Part shown: piece by piece, positions 8,933 through 16,962 of the stretch
Position numbering within the stretch: position 1 is the stretch's first letter
Layout of the letters: each line of letters begins with the position of its first letter
Assembly (NCBI GenBank): GCA_035274845.1
Contig: DATENU010000019.1
Location: forward strand, 124,001-188,000
Origin: Chthoniobacterales bacterium
GTDB lineage: Bacteria; Verrucomicrobiota; Verrucomicrobiia; Chthoniobacterales; UBA10450
DNA length: 64,000 nucleotides
Reading direction: 5' to 3'
Notes under the pieces: model-generated
The model's input: only the letters and a program-made list of their open reading frames with translations
Database searches by the model: none
What the model was told of the DNA's origin: nothing
Program-made: the position numbers and the translations under genes

Positions 8933-9112
8933 GAATGGTGATTCTCAGAAAGGCGTGAGCGTGTCAATCCTTTCGCGCTGCGCGCCTGGTTTTGCCACGG
9001 GCAGAATGGAAGATGGGCGGTTTGCCCTTCGGTTGGACTCAGGGCCTTGAGCCTGTCGAAACGGGAAAGCGCCCTTCTTTGGTCAAGAGTTCGTTATTGC
9101 CGAGAGCCGGAT

Positions 9113-9141
9113 AATCTTGACGGCTTTAAGCCGTCAAGATT
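9113..9141. repeat. Perfect 29-bp palindrome, copy 1
   Basis: Two 14-bp arms (AATCTTGACGGCTT and its reverse complement) around a single T. A second copy at 62531-62559 is identical except that the central base is A, so it is the reverse complement of this one. It lies in the 374-bp non-coding stretch 8933-9306, which also holds the palindrome at 9168-9188 and a further repeat at 9273-9296; I see no gene there. Confidence 0.85.
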
Positions 9142-9167
9142 CTGGACGCGCGGGTATCGAAGGCAGC

Positions 9168-9188
9168 GGACGCCGCGGCGCGGCGTCC
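9168..9188. repeat. 21-bp GC-rich inverted repeat
   Basis: Nine-base arms GGACGCCGC / GCGGCGTCC around GGC form a strong hairpin. Part of the repeat-rich gap downstream of the DUF885 gene; it could act as a terminator for that gene, though no T-run follows. Confidence 0.55.
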
Positions 9189-9272
9189 CTACCACGTCCG
9201 TTGCCGGCGGCCTGACTGCCAAGGCGAAGCGAGCGAAGTTGGGGGCGGCGTTGGAACGCGCGCCAGAGTCGT

Positions 9273-9296
9273 CGACGGTCGGAGACCGCCGCTCCA
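9273..9296. repeat. Dispersed CGACGGTC..GACCGCCGCT repeat, copy
   Basis: This 24-mer differs at two or so positions from the copies at 11154-11178 and 21893-21916, and the reverse copy at 11106-11130. A partial copy (last 16 bases) occurs at 8119-8134. It sits 11 bp past the stop codon of the DUF885 gene. Confidence 0.75.
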
Positions 9297-9306
9297 AGAG
9301 CGCGGG

Positions 9307-11058
9307 TTATTTACTCGCTGTCTTTGTCCCCTGGTCTTTGATCCAGCGCTCGACGCGTTCCTGGAGGAGATCGAGCGGCATCGAGCCACCGTTCAGGATT
9401 TCATCGTGGAAGGCTTTGATGTCGAACTTTGCCCCGAGCTCGGTCTTCGCTTTCTCGCGGAGCTTGCGAATGGCCAGCTGTCCCATCTTGTAGGCCAACG
9501 CCTGACCCGGCCAGGCAATGTAGCGATCGGTCTCGGTTTGCGCGACGGCATCGACCACGTCGTTGGCGTGCATGTAGTCGATCACTTTTTCGCGGCTCCA
9601 GTTCTTGTCGTGAATGCCGGTATCGACGACCAGCCGGACCGCGCGGAACAGCTCCGAGTTCAGCCGGCCGTAATCGGACACCGGGTCTTTGTAGAACCCG
9701 ATCTCTTTGCCGAGCTCTTCCGAATACAAGGCCCAGCCTTCTGCATACGAAGAGTAACCGCCGTGGAGCCGGAACTTCGGCAGGTCAGGCAACGTCTGGG
9801 CAATGCTGATCTGCATGTGATGTCCGGGAACGCCCTCGTGGTAGGCCACGGCTTCGTCGTCAATCAGCGAACGCTTCGTCGGATCAGACACCGCGACGAC
9901 CACTCGGCCAGGGCGTTTGCCGTCCGGTGTTCCGCCGACGTAATGCGTAGCCGCGGCCTTCGCGAAGTCTGGGATCGGTTCCACCGTCACCGGCGCCTTC
10001 GGCAGCAGGCCGAAGAGCTGAGGGAGCTTTGGCTGCATCTGATCGATGTATTTCTTAAAATCGTCCACGATTTGCTGTTCGCTTTTCGGCTTCCACTTCG
10101 GATCGTTGTTGATCGCTTCGCGGAAGCTTGCGAGGTCGTTCTTCCCCTGCGCCTTCGCCAGCTTGGTCATTTCCGCCGTAATGCGCTCCACTTCCTTGAG
10201 TCCGAGCTCGTGCACCTCCGCCGGAGTCACCTCCAGCGTCGTCATCATCTTGACCGCTTCGGCGTAACGACGCTTGCCGTCGGGCAACGTCTCGACGGAG
10301 ATATCGGGACGGCCTTTCGGGTCGTATTCGCTTCGCAGGAATTCGGCGAACTTCTTGTACGCCGGCATGACGTCGTCGTTGACTGCTTTCGTCATCTCAT
10401 CGGTCAGCCGCTTTTTGTCTTCCTCGGAGAATTCTTTCGGGAACTTCTTGCTCGGCAGGAGGAACGGGTTCGCGGAAATGATGCCGTCGCATTGGCCGGG
10501 CAACTTCTCGAGCACCAGCTTCGGCGGCATCAGGGAGTCCTTCATGCCTTGGCGAAGCACTTCAGTCACCTGGTCGAGGACGCGTGGAACTTGATGCAGC
10601 CGCGAGATGTAATCCTGGTAGTGCGGCACGGAATCGAGCGGAACGCTCAGCGGCAAATCGGCCAGGCGGGTGTGGACGCCGTTCTGCTGGTTAATCGGCA
10701 TTTCAAAATTCTTCAGGTCGTAATTCACGTTTTCGCGTTCGAGCTGCCGCTCGAGGAGCCGATGACTCAGGAGGTCCTTGTCGCCCATCCCGTCGGTGGG
10801 GATTGCCTGGAGGCGCTTGAGAAATTCGTTGGCTTCGCCGTGCATCCGCGCGATGTCCGCGAGCGAATATTGCCCGAGCTGCGAGTTGTAGCGGTAATCG
10901 CCGACGGCCGTGGCGCGCTCGGGTGAATTCTTCAGCCCGTTTTCATAGAATTCGTCGAAGAGCGCGTTTTGCTTCGCCACCCGCTCTTCCAGAGGAGCCG
11001 TTTGAGCGAACGCGGACGAGGCCAGCGCGAGAACAATTGCCGAAATAAGATGTCGCAT
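9307..11058 (-). CDS. Secreted DUF885 family protein (putative zinc peptidase)
   Basis: A 583-residue protein with a signal peptide (MRHLISAIVLALASSAFAQ). The start at 11058 is preferred over an upstream in-frame start at 11091, which would put non-signal residues in front. The DUF885 hallmark HEGVPGHHMQ lies near residue 406, followed by GYSSYAEGWALYSE (a likely metal-ligand glutamate) and later WPGQALAYKMGQL. The family resembles M32/M2-type gluzincin peptidases and is presumed to hydrolyse peptides in the periplasm; this is inference from the HExxxH-like motif. It is complete. Confidence 0.92.
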   Translation of the reverse strand: MRHLISAIVLALASSAFAQTAPLEERVAKQNALFDEFYENGLKNSPERATAVGDYRYNSQLGQYSLADIARMHGEANEFLKRLQAIPTDGMGDKDLLSHRLLERQLERENVNYDLKNFEMPINQQNGVHTRLADLPLSVPLDSVPHYQDYISRLHQVPRVLDQVTEVLRQGMKDSLMPPKLVLEKLPGQCDGIISANPFLLPSKKFPKEFSEEDKKRLTDEMTKAVNDDVMPAYKKFAEFLRSEYDPKGRPDISVETLPDGKRRYAEAVKMMTTLEVTPAEVHELGLKEVERITAEMTKLAKAQGKNDLASFREAINNDPKWKPKSEQQIVDDFKKYIDQMQPKLPQLFGLLPKAPVTVEPIPDFAKAAATHYVGGTPDGKRPGRVVVAVSDPTKRSLIDDEAVAYHEGVPGHHMQISIAQTLPDLPKFRLHGGYSSYAEGWALYSEELGKEIGFYKDPVSDYGRLNSELFRAVRLVVDTGIHDKNWSREKVIDYMHANDVVDAVAQTETDRYIAWPGQALAYKMGQLAIRKLREKAKTELGAKFDIKAFHDEILNGGSMPLDLLQERVERWIKDQGTKTASK

Positions 11059-11105
11059 GGGTGAACCTAGCAGAGCACGTCCGCGGCGCATGGAAGAAAG
11101 CAGAT

Positions 11106-11178
11106 TTGTAGCGGCGGTCTCTGACCGTCGCCTCGTTCCTGTCCGAACCGGATCGACGGTCTGAGATCGCCGCTACAA
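11106..11178. repeat. Inverted pair of the 25-bp dispersed repeat
   Basis: The 25-base left arm (11106-11130) and right arm (11154-11178) are reverse complements with two mismatches, separated by 23 bp. The arm contains GCGGCGGTCTCTGACCGTCG. Single copies are at 9273-9296 and 21893-21916. It lies between the divergent DUF885 and C39-like genes and can form a long stem-loop. Confidence 0.85.
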
Positions 11179-11215
11179 TTGAAACTACGCTGCGTCTGGA
11201 CTTAAGTACGAAACT

Positions 11216-11863
11216 CTGAAGCGCTTCTTTTTCATTCTCGTTCTGTTCGTCCTCGGCGCCGTGACGGGCGTTTACATCGATTGGATTTGGAAACGGCCGC
11301 TCGCGCCGCGCGGTGGCCGCTACTTTTTTCATCGGGTGGAGATTGCAGTGCCTTCCTTTCGCCAGGGCGATGAAAAGTGGAGCGAAGATCCGCTCGGCGG
11401 CATGGAAGAGAATGGCACCATGGGCAGCGCTGGGTGCGCGGTCGCTTCCGCGGCCATGGTCTTTAGATCGTATGGCATCAACGTCGATCCGCAGCAGTTG
11501 AATTGGTTCCTCACCGACACCAGCGGCTACACCGAGCAAGGCTGGCTTTACTGGGACCGCGCCGCCTGGTGGGCGCCGGACCGGGTTCGCCATGTCTATG
11601 AAGATTTGCCGTCGTATCAGCTCATCGATTCGAACCTCGCGCGGGGCAATCCCGTCATCGTGCGCGTGCGTTTCCCGAGCGGCATCACCCACTTCGTCGT
11701 CATCGCCGGGAAGGAGGGATTCGATTACCTCATCCGCGACCCCGGCGCGGGCGCGAAAAAAGGCCTCTACCCGCTGCGCGAACTCGGCAGCAACATAGAG
11801 GCGCTCCGCTTTTACGAACCGCTGGGCGCGGTCGATTCGCGGGTCGCCGCCCGCGAAAGATAA
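11216..11863 (+). CDS. Membrane-anchored C39-like (papain-fold) protein
   Basis: The recognisable part contains TMGSAGCAVASAAMVFRSYG with a likely catalytic cysteine, GNPVIVRVRF, then ITHFVVIAG with a likely catalytic histidine, and LIRDPGAG. This is the Cys-His-Asp pattern of peptidase_C39_2-type domains. A GTG at 11261 is the first conventional start, but it would cut into a hydrophobic segment (LKRFFFILVLFVLGAV) that lies in frame just upstream and only becomes complete with a rare CTG start at 11216. With CTG the protein is 215 residues with an N-terminal anchor. The exact start is uncertain; the frame is closed by TGA near 11183. Confidence 0.7.
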   Translation: MKRFFFILVLFVLGAVTGVYIDWIWKRPLAPRGGRYFFHRVEIAVPSFRQGDEKWSEDPLGGMEENGTMGSAGCAVASAAMVFRSYGINVDPQQLNWFLTDTSGYTEQGWLYWDRAAWWAPDRVRHVYEDLPSYQLIDSNLARGNPVIVRVRFPSGITHFVVIAGKEGFDYLIRDPGAGAKKGLYPLRELGSNIEALRFYEPLGAVDSRVAARER

Positions 11864-11943
11864 CCACCCCTCGGAGCGCTGGCTCAGCGCGTAACAAGAA
11901 GGATTAGCGCCGGTTTACGCGACAGTGGCGAGTTGTGCTCTGG

Positions 11944-12405
11944 TCAATTTGCAACCGCACTCGGGCGTTGCCTTAGACGGTTGAATTGGGCTTCGGGTTG
12001 GAAGCGCACTGCGGCCACTCGAAGCCGGCGTTCACCATAAGGAACCGACCACCTGAATTCATCGCCGACCCGATACCCGATCATGGCGGCACCCAAGGGC
12101 GCCAGGACCGAAATCTTGCCTTCTTCGATGTTCGCGTCCGCTGGATATACCAGGGTAAATTCCATGCGTTCCGCCGTCTCCAGGTCGAGCAACTCCGCCC
12201 GGCTGTTCATCGTAATCACATCCGCAGGCATGTCGGAGGCTGGGACGATTTCAGCCCGCGTCAATTCGCGTTCCAAAGCGGCGATTTCCTCCAGGCCGCG
12301 CTGGCTTAGCCGGCCCGCGGCAGCGACGACACAACGAAGTTCCTCGTGATCCGCCGCGCTCATGATGATGGCTTGCTTTTTCATATCGATGGCGCGCGTT
12401 TTCAT
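11944..12405 (-). CDS. rnk: Rnk-like GreA/GreB-family protein (nucleoside diphosphate kinase regulator)
   Basis: A 153-residue protein with an N-terminal helical segment and a C-terminal GreA/GreB-type domain: VITMNSRAELLDLETAERMEFTLVYP, then ISVLAPLGAAMIGYRVGDEF. The family binds RNA polymerase (Rnk type). The ATG at 12405 forms an ATGA overlap with the stop of the small upstream gene, which supports this start over the TTG at 12420 or ATG 12384. The tail after RFQPEAQ is short and basic. It forms an apparent stress-related operon with the gene upstream. Confidence 0.85.
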   Translation of the reverse strand: MKTRAIDMKKQAIIMSAADHEELRCVVAAAGRLSQRGLEEIAALERELTRAEIVPASDMPADVITMNSRAELLDLETAERMEFTLVYPADANIEEGKISVLAPLGAAMIGYRVGDEFRWSVPYGERRLRVAAVRFQPEAQFNRLRQRPSAVAN

Positions 12406-12605
12406 TTCCGGGAAGGCCAAGAGGCGTCTGTTTTTTCGACGCGCCCAAAGATTCGCTCGGGAGCGACGGGCGGGTGGAGTTCATGAGCGCGTGCTGCTTC
12501 GGGCTGGCCGGCCGATGAACGGAGCCATCCCATAAACAGCCGGGCGACAACGTAACCGCCGGCAACTACGGCTCCGGCAAGCAGGAGATAATCTATTGGT
12601 GTCAT
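12402..12605 (-). CDS. Small membrane protein translationally coupled to rnk
   Basis: A 67-residue protein with one transmembrane helix (YLLLAGAVVAGGYVVARLFMGWL) and a hydrophilic, proline-containing tail. The stop overlaps the start of rnk by the tetranucleotide ATGA. No family recognised. The conserved overlap and clean helix make it a likely real gene. Confidence 0.6.
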   Translation of the reverse strand: MTPIDYLLLAGAVVAGGYVVARLFMGWLRSSAGQPEAARAHELHPPVAPERIFGRVEKTDASWPSRK

Positions 12606-12631
12606 GTCGTATCGTACTGGTTTCGAGTCAT

Positions 12632-13012
12632 TCAGCTAAGACTGATAGTCGATCGGTTCGATAGGTTATCGTTATCTATTGAACCGGGCTTCTTTGTTGG
12701 GCGACGCGCCATCCGCGAGAGGCGGGTTTTGCGTTTGCGAGAGAGCCGGCCCAGGCGGTCCACCAGTCGATTCACCGCCCCATACAGACTCGGATGGGTT
12801 GCGCCGCCATGCACGTCCCGGCCGGGCAACGCGAGCCTGGCGTTGACGGAAAACTCATGGGACGCACCGGAGGGACCGCGCAGGACGACTTCGGCGGAGA
12901 GAATATCTCCAGCAAAACGCGCCAAGGAGGAGATTTTTATCCGCACGAATTCGCGAACAGCGTTGCTGACCTTCAGATGATGCGGGGTGATATGGAGCGG
13001 GATGGTTTTCAT
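12632..13012 (-). CDS. hpf: Ribosome hibernation factor, HPF/RaiA (short form)
   Basis: A 126-residue protein resembling the HPF/YfiA sigma-54 modulation family: MKTIPLHITPHHLKVSNAV, IKISSLARFAGDILSAEVVL, then FSVNARLALPGRDVHG and a helix LYGAVNRLVDRLGRL. These proteins dimerise or inactivate 70S ribosomes in stationary phase. The start is ATG 13012 (five residues inside a longer open frame). The C-terminal tail is basic (KRKTRLSRMARR), without the second domain of long HPF. It is divergent from the NhaR gene. Confidence 0.85.
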   Translation of the reverse strand: MKTIPLHITPHHLKVSNAVREFVRIKISSLARFAGDILSAEVVLRGPSGASHEFSVNARLALPGRDVHGGATHPSLYGAVNRLVDRLGRLSRKRKTRLSRMARRPTKKPGSIDNDNLSNRSTISLS

Positions 13013-13054
13013 TTGCCCCAAAATCACCCGTGGTTATTCGAGCGACCAAGACTA

Positions 13055-13066
13055 CTAATCGATTAG
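13055..13066. promoter_or_regulatory. 12-bp palindrome between hpf and nhaR-like gene
   Basis: CTAATCGATTAG is a perfect palindrome in the 87-bp region between the divergent starts at 13012 and 13100. LysR regulators usually bind imperfect dyads next to their own start, so it is a candidate operator; no binding is shown. Confidence 0.4.
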
Positions 13067-13099
13067 ACTGATAGCTTCTTTCTAACCTACTATGCAGCC

Positions 13100-13999
13100 A
13101 TGGAATGGTTGAATTTTCATCATCTCCGCTACTTTTGGATGGTGGCCCGAAAAGGCGGCGTCCGAAAAGCGGCCGAGGCGCTGCACGTTTCGCAGCCATC
13201 GATTAGTGCGCAATTGCGTCTCCTGGAGGAGTCGCTGGGAGAGCAACTTTTCAAGCGCACCGGCCGCAGTCTCGTTCTCACCGAGGCCGGTCATCTCGTC
13301 CTTAGCTACGCGGATGAAATTTTCTCCGCGGCCCGCGAACTGATGAGCTCAATCAAGAAAGGCGCCGGCACGCGGCCGCTGCGCCTTAATATCGGAATAA
13401 CAGATGCCGTCTCCAAACTCATTACTTTTGAGATCCTCCGGGCAGCGTTTCGCAACATCGACGCGATCCATGTCGTCTGCCGCGAGGGGGAACTCGGACC
13501 GCTTGTTCATCAGTTGCAGGCGCACCGGCTCGATATTGTTCTCGCCGACGAACCGGCCTCGAGCAGTCTCAAAACAAAGACATTCAATCATCGCCTTGGA
13601 CGCTCCGGCATTACCTTCTGCGCCGTGCCGGCCCTGGCGAAAAAACTGCGTCGCAATTTTCCCCAGTCGCTGCACGGTGCGCCCGCGCTCCTCCCGAGCG
13701 AAAACATGGGGGTGCGGGCCGCGCTCGAGACCTGGTTCGACGCCCACGGCATTCGCCCCCGCCTCATCGGGGAGTTCGAAGATTCGGCCCTGATGGAAGT
13801 CTGTTCCGCGGAGGGCCGTGGCTTCACCATCGTCCATACGGTCGTCGATCGCACCGCGCTAAAACACTACGGACTCCGAGTCATTGCCAAGGTGGAGGAG
13901 TGCGGCACCGACTTCTATGCCATCACCGCGGAGCGGCGAGTGAAACATCCGGCCGCCGTCGCCATCACGGAGCACGCCTATTCGCATCTTTTTGCTTAG
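13100..13999 (+). CDS. nhaR: NhaR-type LysR-family transcriptional regulator
   Basis: A 299-residue regulator. The N-terminal helix-turn-helix spans residues 5-65 (NFHHLRYFWMVARKGGVRKA, then LHVSQPSISAQLRLLEESLG), with the NhaR-specific NFHHLRYFW start and SLVLTEAGHLVLSYADEIF. The substrate-binding domain follows. In E. coli NhaR activates the Na+/H+ antiporter gene nhaA; no antiporter gene is nearby here, so the target is unknown. It is divergent from the hpf gene. Confidence 0.85.
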   Translation: MEWLNFHHLRYFWMVARKGGVRKAAEALHVSQPSISAQLRLLEESLGEQLFKRTGRSLVLTEAGHLVLSYADEIFSAARELMSSIKKGAGTRPLRLNIGITDAVSKLITFEILRAAFRNIDAIHVVCREGELGPLVHQLQAHRLDIVLADEPASSSLKTKTFNHRLGRSGITFCAVPALAKKLRRNFPQSLHGAPALLPSENMGVRAALETWFDAHGIRPRLIGEFEDSALMEVCSAEGRGFTIVHTVVDRTALKHYGLRVIAKVEECGTDFYAITAERRVKHPAAVAITEHAYSHLFA

Positions 14000-14107
14000 G
14001 CCGCGGCAATTCGCGTGGACTGGAAAAGAGGAATCATCGGTCGCGAGGCCTTCAAAGCGTGGTTTATTCCACTCCGAAACCTCACAAGACAAAACAGAAA
14101 CAAATTC

Positions 14108-14671
14108 ATGAAATCAATCATCCTGACAATTGCCCTGGCTGCCTTGTTCGTCTTTTCGGCGAGCGCCGCGGACACTTACAAAATTGATCCCGTCCACTCG
14201 TCGGTCGCCTTCAGCGTGGTCCACCTCGGGGTGACGAACTTTTACGGTAACTTCAAGGACATCGCCGGCACGGTTACCTTCGACCAGGCGGATCCCGCCA
14301 AAAGCGTGGTTGATATCTCGGTCCCGATCGAAAGCATCGAGACGCGCAACGACAAACGGAATGCGCATCTAAAAAGTCCGGATTTTTTTGATGCCCAGAA
14401 ATTTCCGGCCATGACTTTCAAGAGCACGAAAGTGGAGGGGAGGGGAAACAATTACAAAGTGACCGGTGATTTCACGCTCCACGGCGTGACCAAGCCGTTG
14501 ACGGTCGAGTTTAAGAAAGGGCCGGAAGGAAAGGGAATGCAGGGAGAAGTTCGCGGTGGCGGCGAAACGCGCTTCACCATCAAGCGGAGCGATTTCGGGA
14601 TGACGTTCATGGCGAACGCGATCGCGGACGAGATCAATATCGTCTTAAGCGTGGAAGGCGTTAAGCAATAG
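14108..14671 (+). CDS. Secreted YceI-family lipid-binding-like protein
   Basis: A 187-residue protein with a signal peptide (MKSIILTIALAALFVFSASA). The YceI lipocalin-like barrel begins DTYKIDPVHSSVAFSVVHLG and shows DFFDAQKFPAMTFKS, then GDFTLHGVTKPLTVE, the family signature, and ends RSDFGMTFMANAIADEINI. YceI proteins bind isoprenoids in the periplasm. The start is ATG 14108; upstream frame extension (from 14015) is not signal-like. The gap to the nhaR stop is about 110 bp with nothing else. Confidence 0.93.
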   Translation: MKSIILTIALAALFVFSASAADTYKIDPVHSSVAFSVVHLGVTNFYGNFKDIAGTVTFDQADPAKSVVDISVPIESIETRNDKRNAHLKSPDFFDAQKFPAMTFKSTKVEGRGNNYKVTGDFTLHGVTKPLTVEFKKGPEGKGMQGEVRGGGETRFTIKRSDFGMTFMANAIADEINIVLSVEGVKQ

Positions 14672-14751
14672 TCGCCCGAGGCGCATCGCTTTTACAAACC
14701 ACTGACGCCGGCCGAGCAGCGGTGCCGGCCCGTAGGCGAAGGAAGGTTCGC

Positions 14752-15303
14752 CTACTTGACGCCCTTCGCCGGGTCCCAGTTTCCCTTCATCTTGCGAATG
14801 TAGATGATCTGGCCGGTGTGATAGGCGTTGTGGGTGCTGATCCGGGCAATGATGGAATACCACTTCGCCAGCTTCGCGTCGTCGGCTTCTTCGATCGCTT
14901 TCTCCCAGGCGACCAGGACTTCGTCGATCTGTTTCACGCTTGCTTCCCAGCTCGCCTTGTCCAAACCGGCAAACGTCTCCTTGTTATCGCCGCTGAATGG
15001 CGCCGGCTTTTCGCCCTTGAACTTGGTGAGCTGCTGTTGATTCCAGAAGATCAGGTGATTCACCAGTTGCGCGATGGAATGGTTCTCATTCGGATCCTTC
15101 CACGCGGCCTGCTCCGGCGTGAGGCCTTCAATGGCGATCTTCACCGGCACGAACCAGTCTTCCTGGTTATGGGTGGTTTTTAGTTGCTCGAGAAGAACCG
15201 ACTTGAGGGTAGGGGATGCCGGGCTGGGTTGGGCGGCCGCCATCGAAGCGGAAAGCAAAAGACTGGTGAGACAAAGCCGGGTCAGGAGTCGAGCAGAATA
15301 CAT
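14752..15303 (-). CDS. Secreted DinB-family protein
   Basis: A 183-residue protein with a signal peptide (MYSARLLTRLCLTSLLLSAS, cleavage near AAAQP). The rest matches the DinB four-helix fold: SIAQLVNHLIFWNQQ supplies the first metal histidine and ISTHNAYHTGQIIYIR the H..YHxGQ motif near the end. DinB-like enzymes are metal-dependent; the reaction is unknown here. A secreted form is unusual, since most DinB proteins are cytosolic. Confidence 0.85.
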   Translation of the reverse strand: MYSARLLTRLCLTSLLLSASMAAAQPSPASPTLKSVLLEQLKTTHNQEDWFVPVKIAIEGLTPEQAAWKDPNENHSIAQLVNHLIFWNQQQLTKFKGEKPAPFSGDNKETFAGLDKASWEASVKQIDEVLVAWEKAIEEADDAKLAKWYSIIARISTHNAYHTGQIIYIRKMKGNWDPAKGVK

Positions 15304-15422
15304 AATTTTCCTTCGGTGAAGCTGCGCCTCGAGTGGTGCAGCGATACTGAATCCTAGGAAGTTGACTAGCGGCTGCTCAAGGTAAATCGCGGCGCTGACT
15401 GCTGGTGCTTCAGAGCTGCACG

Positions 15423-16034
15423 CTACTTATGTTTCTGGCGCTCGAGTTGGATTTGCTGAAGCAATTCCTTTTCGAGTTTCTCAAATTCCTCAAAGAACTT
15501 TCCGGCATCCTCGAGGCTCTGCGGATATTTCTCGAACCGCTTTCGCAATTTCTTCGTCGCAGGATCGTAGAAGAACTCCGGCCCCTGGTCGACGTTGGGC
15601 ACGATGAGCTGGTCGCTCAGTTTCTGGTATCGCTCCATCAAGCCGAGCCACGCCCGCACGCGGGACTCGACTTTGCGCAGGGCGGCAAGCGTTTTCGGGT
15701 CGAGCAATTCCACCCCGCCGGCCTGGAGAAGCGTTGCCACATCAGTCGGGTTGTAGTCCGTGATGAAGACAAAGGGATAGAGCGGGGGCATTTCCCCCGC
15801 GTCGACCTTCGCGCGGAAGGCGGCGGCGTCCTGCCCTAACTTCTCGGCGCGTTCGTGGGCTACACCGATCGAGCCGCGGACGTCTTCCTCGAGCGATGCC
15901 AGAAGCACGTCACGGCGTTGCGCGTCGCGGTGACGTTCCTGATAACTGTTGAGCCAGAAGGCCGCGTAGGCGCCGATGAAAACCAGGAGCAATTCGGCGG
16001 TCCATTTCCCGATTTTTCGCGCCGTGGGTCGCAT
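15423..16034 (-). CDS. Membrane-anchored protein of unknown function
   Basis: A 203-residue protein with one N-terminal transmembrane helix (WTAELLLVFIGAYAAFWLN) followed by a mostly charged, probably coiled-coil domain (RHRDAQRRDVLLASLEEDV and the C-terminal FFEEFEKLEKELLQQIQLE). The arrangement resembles the family with a short N-terminal helix annotated as DUF6090-like, but the similarity is only a visual impression. It is followed upstream by the AHSA1-like gene on the same strand (9 bp gap), so they may be one operon. Confidence 0.6.
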   Translation of the reverse strand: MRPTARKIGKWTAELLLVFIGAYAAFWLNSYQERHRDAQRRDVLLASLEEDVRGSIGVAHERAEKLGQDAAAFRAKVDAGEMPPLYPFVFITDYNPTDVATLLQAGGVELLDPKTLAALRKVESRVRAWLGLMERYQKLSDQLIVPNVDQGPEFFYDPATKKLRKRFEKYPQSLEDAGKFFEEFEKLEKELLQQIQLERQKHK

Positions 16035-16043
16035 TGCTTGGTC

Positions 16044-16496
16044 TTAAGATTGATCGGGAATTTCGGCCTCGACCAATTTTGCGAGCAGAACGAGCGACTC
16101 CTGCCAGCCGAGATAACACATTTCGGCCGGGATAACGTCAGGCACGCCTTCCTGCACGATGTTCACGTCCGTCCCACCGAGGACCTTCTTCAACGTTACC
16201 GTCACCTGCATTTCGCCCGGCAGATTCGGGTCGTCGAACTTGTCGGTGTAGCGAATCCGCTCGTTAGGCGTGAGCTCAACATAGGTGCCGCCGAAGGAGT
16301 GGCTTTGGCCGGTGGTAAAATTCGTGAACGACATTTTGTGGCCGCCGCCGACTTTGGCATCCATGTGGTGCACCTTGCCGGTGAATCCGTTAGGTGGCAG
16401 CCATTTCACCATCGCGTCTGGGTCCAGGAAGGCGCGGTAAATTCTATCGGAGTCGGCGCGGATCACGCGGTGAAGTCGGATCGTGTTGGTAGCCAT
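16044..16496 (-). CDS. SRPBCC (AHSA1-like) family protein
   Basis: A 150-residue protein with the START/AHSA1-type pattern: IRADSDRIYRAFLDPDAMVKWLPP at the N-terminus, YVELTPNERIRYTDKF in the middle and CYLGWQESLVLLAKLVEAEI at the end. These proteins bind hydrophobic ligands in a helix-grip fold; no specific ligand can be assigned. The start is ATG 16496; a longer reading from 16559 overlaps the divergent VOC gene's start. The pair with the VOC protein is typical of soil bacteria that carry many such small genes. Confidence 0.88.
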   Translation of the reverse strand: MATNTIRLHRVIRADSDRIYRAFLDPDAMVKWLPPNGFTGKVHHMDAKVGGGHKMSFTNFTTGQSHSFGGTYVELTPNERIRYTDKFDDPNLPGEMQVTVTLKKVLGGTDVNIVQEGVPDVIPAEMCYLGWQESLVLLAKLVEAEIPDQS

Positions 16497-16558
16497 GATT
16501 GCCCGTTCTTTCGCCTCGCTCCGATTGCGATGCAACGTTGGAAGCGATAGTTTTCGCA

Positions 16559-16915
16559 ATGAACATTCACAACGCGATCGCGAGCGTTGCCGTTAAGAAT
16601 GTGAAGTCGGCGGCGGCGTGGTACGAAAAACTTTTCGAGCGCGGGCCCGACTCAACCCCGATGCCAGAGGTCGCGGAATGGAAGTTCGAGCGGGGTGGCT
16701 GGCTGCAGGTGTATCAATTGCCGGAACGTGCCGGCCAGGGCTCGTGCACGCTTGCCGTTAAGGATATGGAGAGCGTCATCCAGCGTCTGGCAGCTCTTGG
16801 CATCGACACGAGTGAGAGAACGGCCGGGGAAAAGGTCAAAACGGTGATGATTACCGATCCTGACGGGAACCACCTTGCGTTTGCCGAAGTGATCGATTCA
16901 ACCATGGCGCGTTAA
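16559..16915 (+). CDS. VOC (glyoxalase/bleomycin-resistance) family protein
   Basis: A 118-residue protein with one VOC module: IASVAVKNVKSAAAWYEKLF at the start and TVMITDPDGNHLAFAEV at the end, the conserved PDGN..E. A second metal-ligand position is not obvious because it has one module; these proteins act as dimers. The start ATG at 16559 is divergent from the AHSA1-like gene, separated by 62 bp. Confidence 0.85.
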   Translation: MNIHNAIASVAVKNVKSAAAWYEKLFERGPDSTPMPEVAEWKFERGGWLQVYQLPERAGQGSCTLAVKDMESVIQRLAALGIDTSERTAGEKVKTVMITDPDGNHLAFAEVIDSTMAR

Positions 16916-16962
16916 CCCCGAGCGGCGGCAGATTCGGTGAGGACAGCGGCCGTGAAGATGAA

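Noticed and set aside
9406-10926. 506-codon plus-strand open frame opposite the DUF885 gene
   Set aside because: The minus strand encodes a complete DUF885 protein with signal peptide and HEGVPGHH; the plus frame is its shadow.
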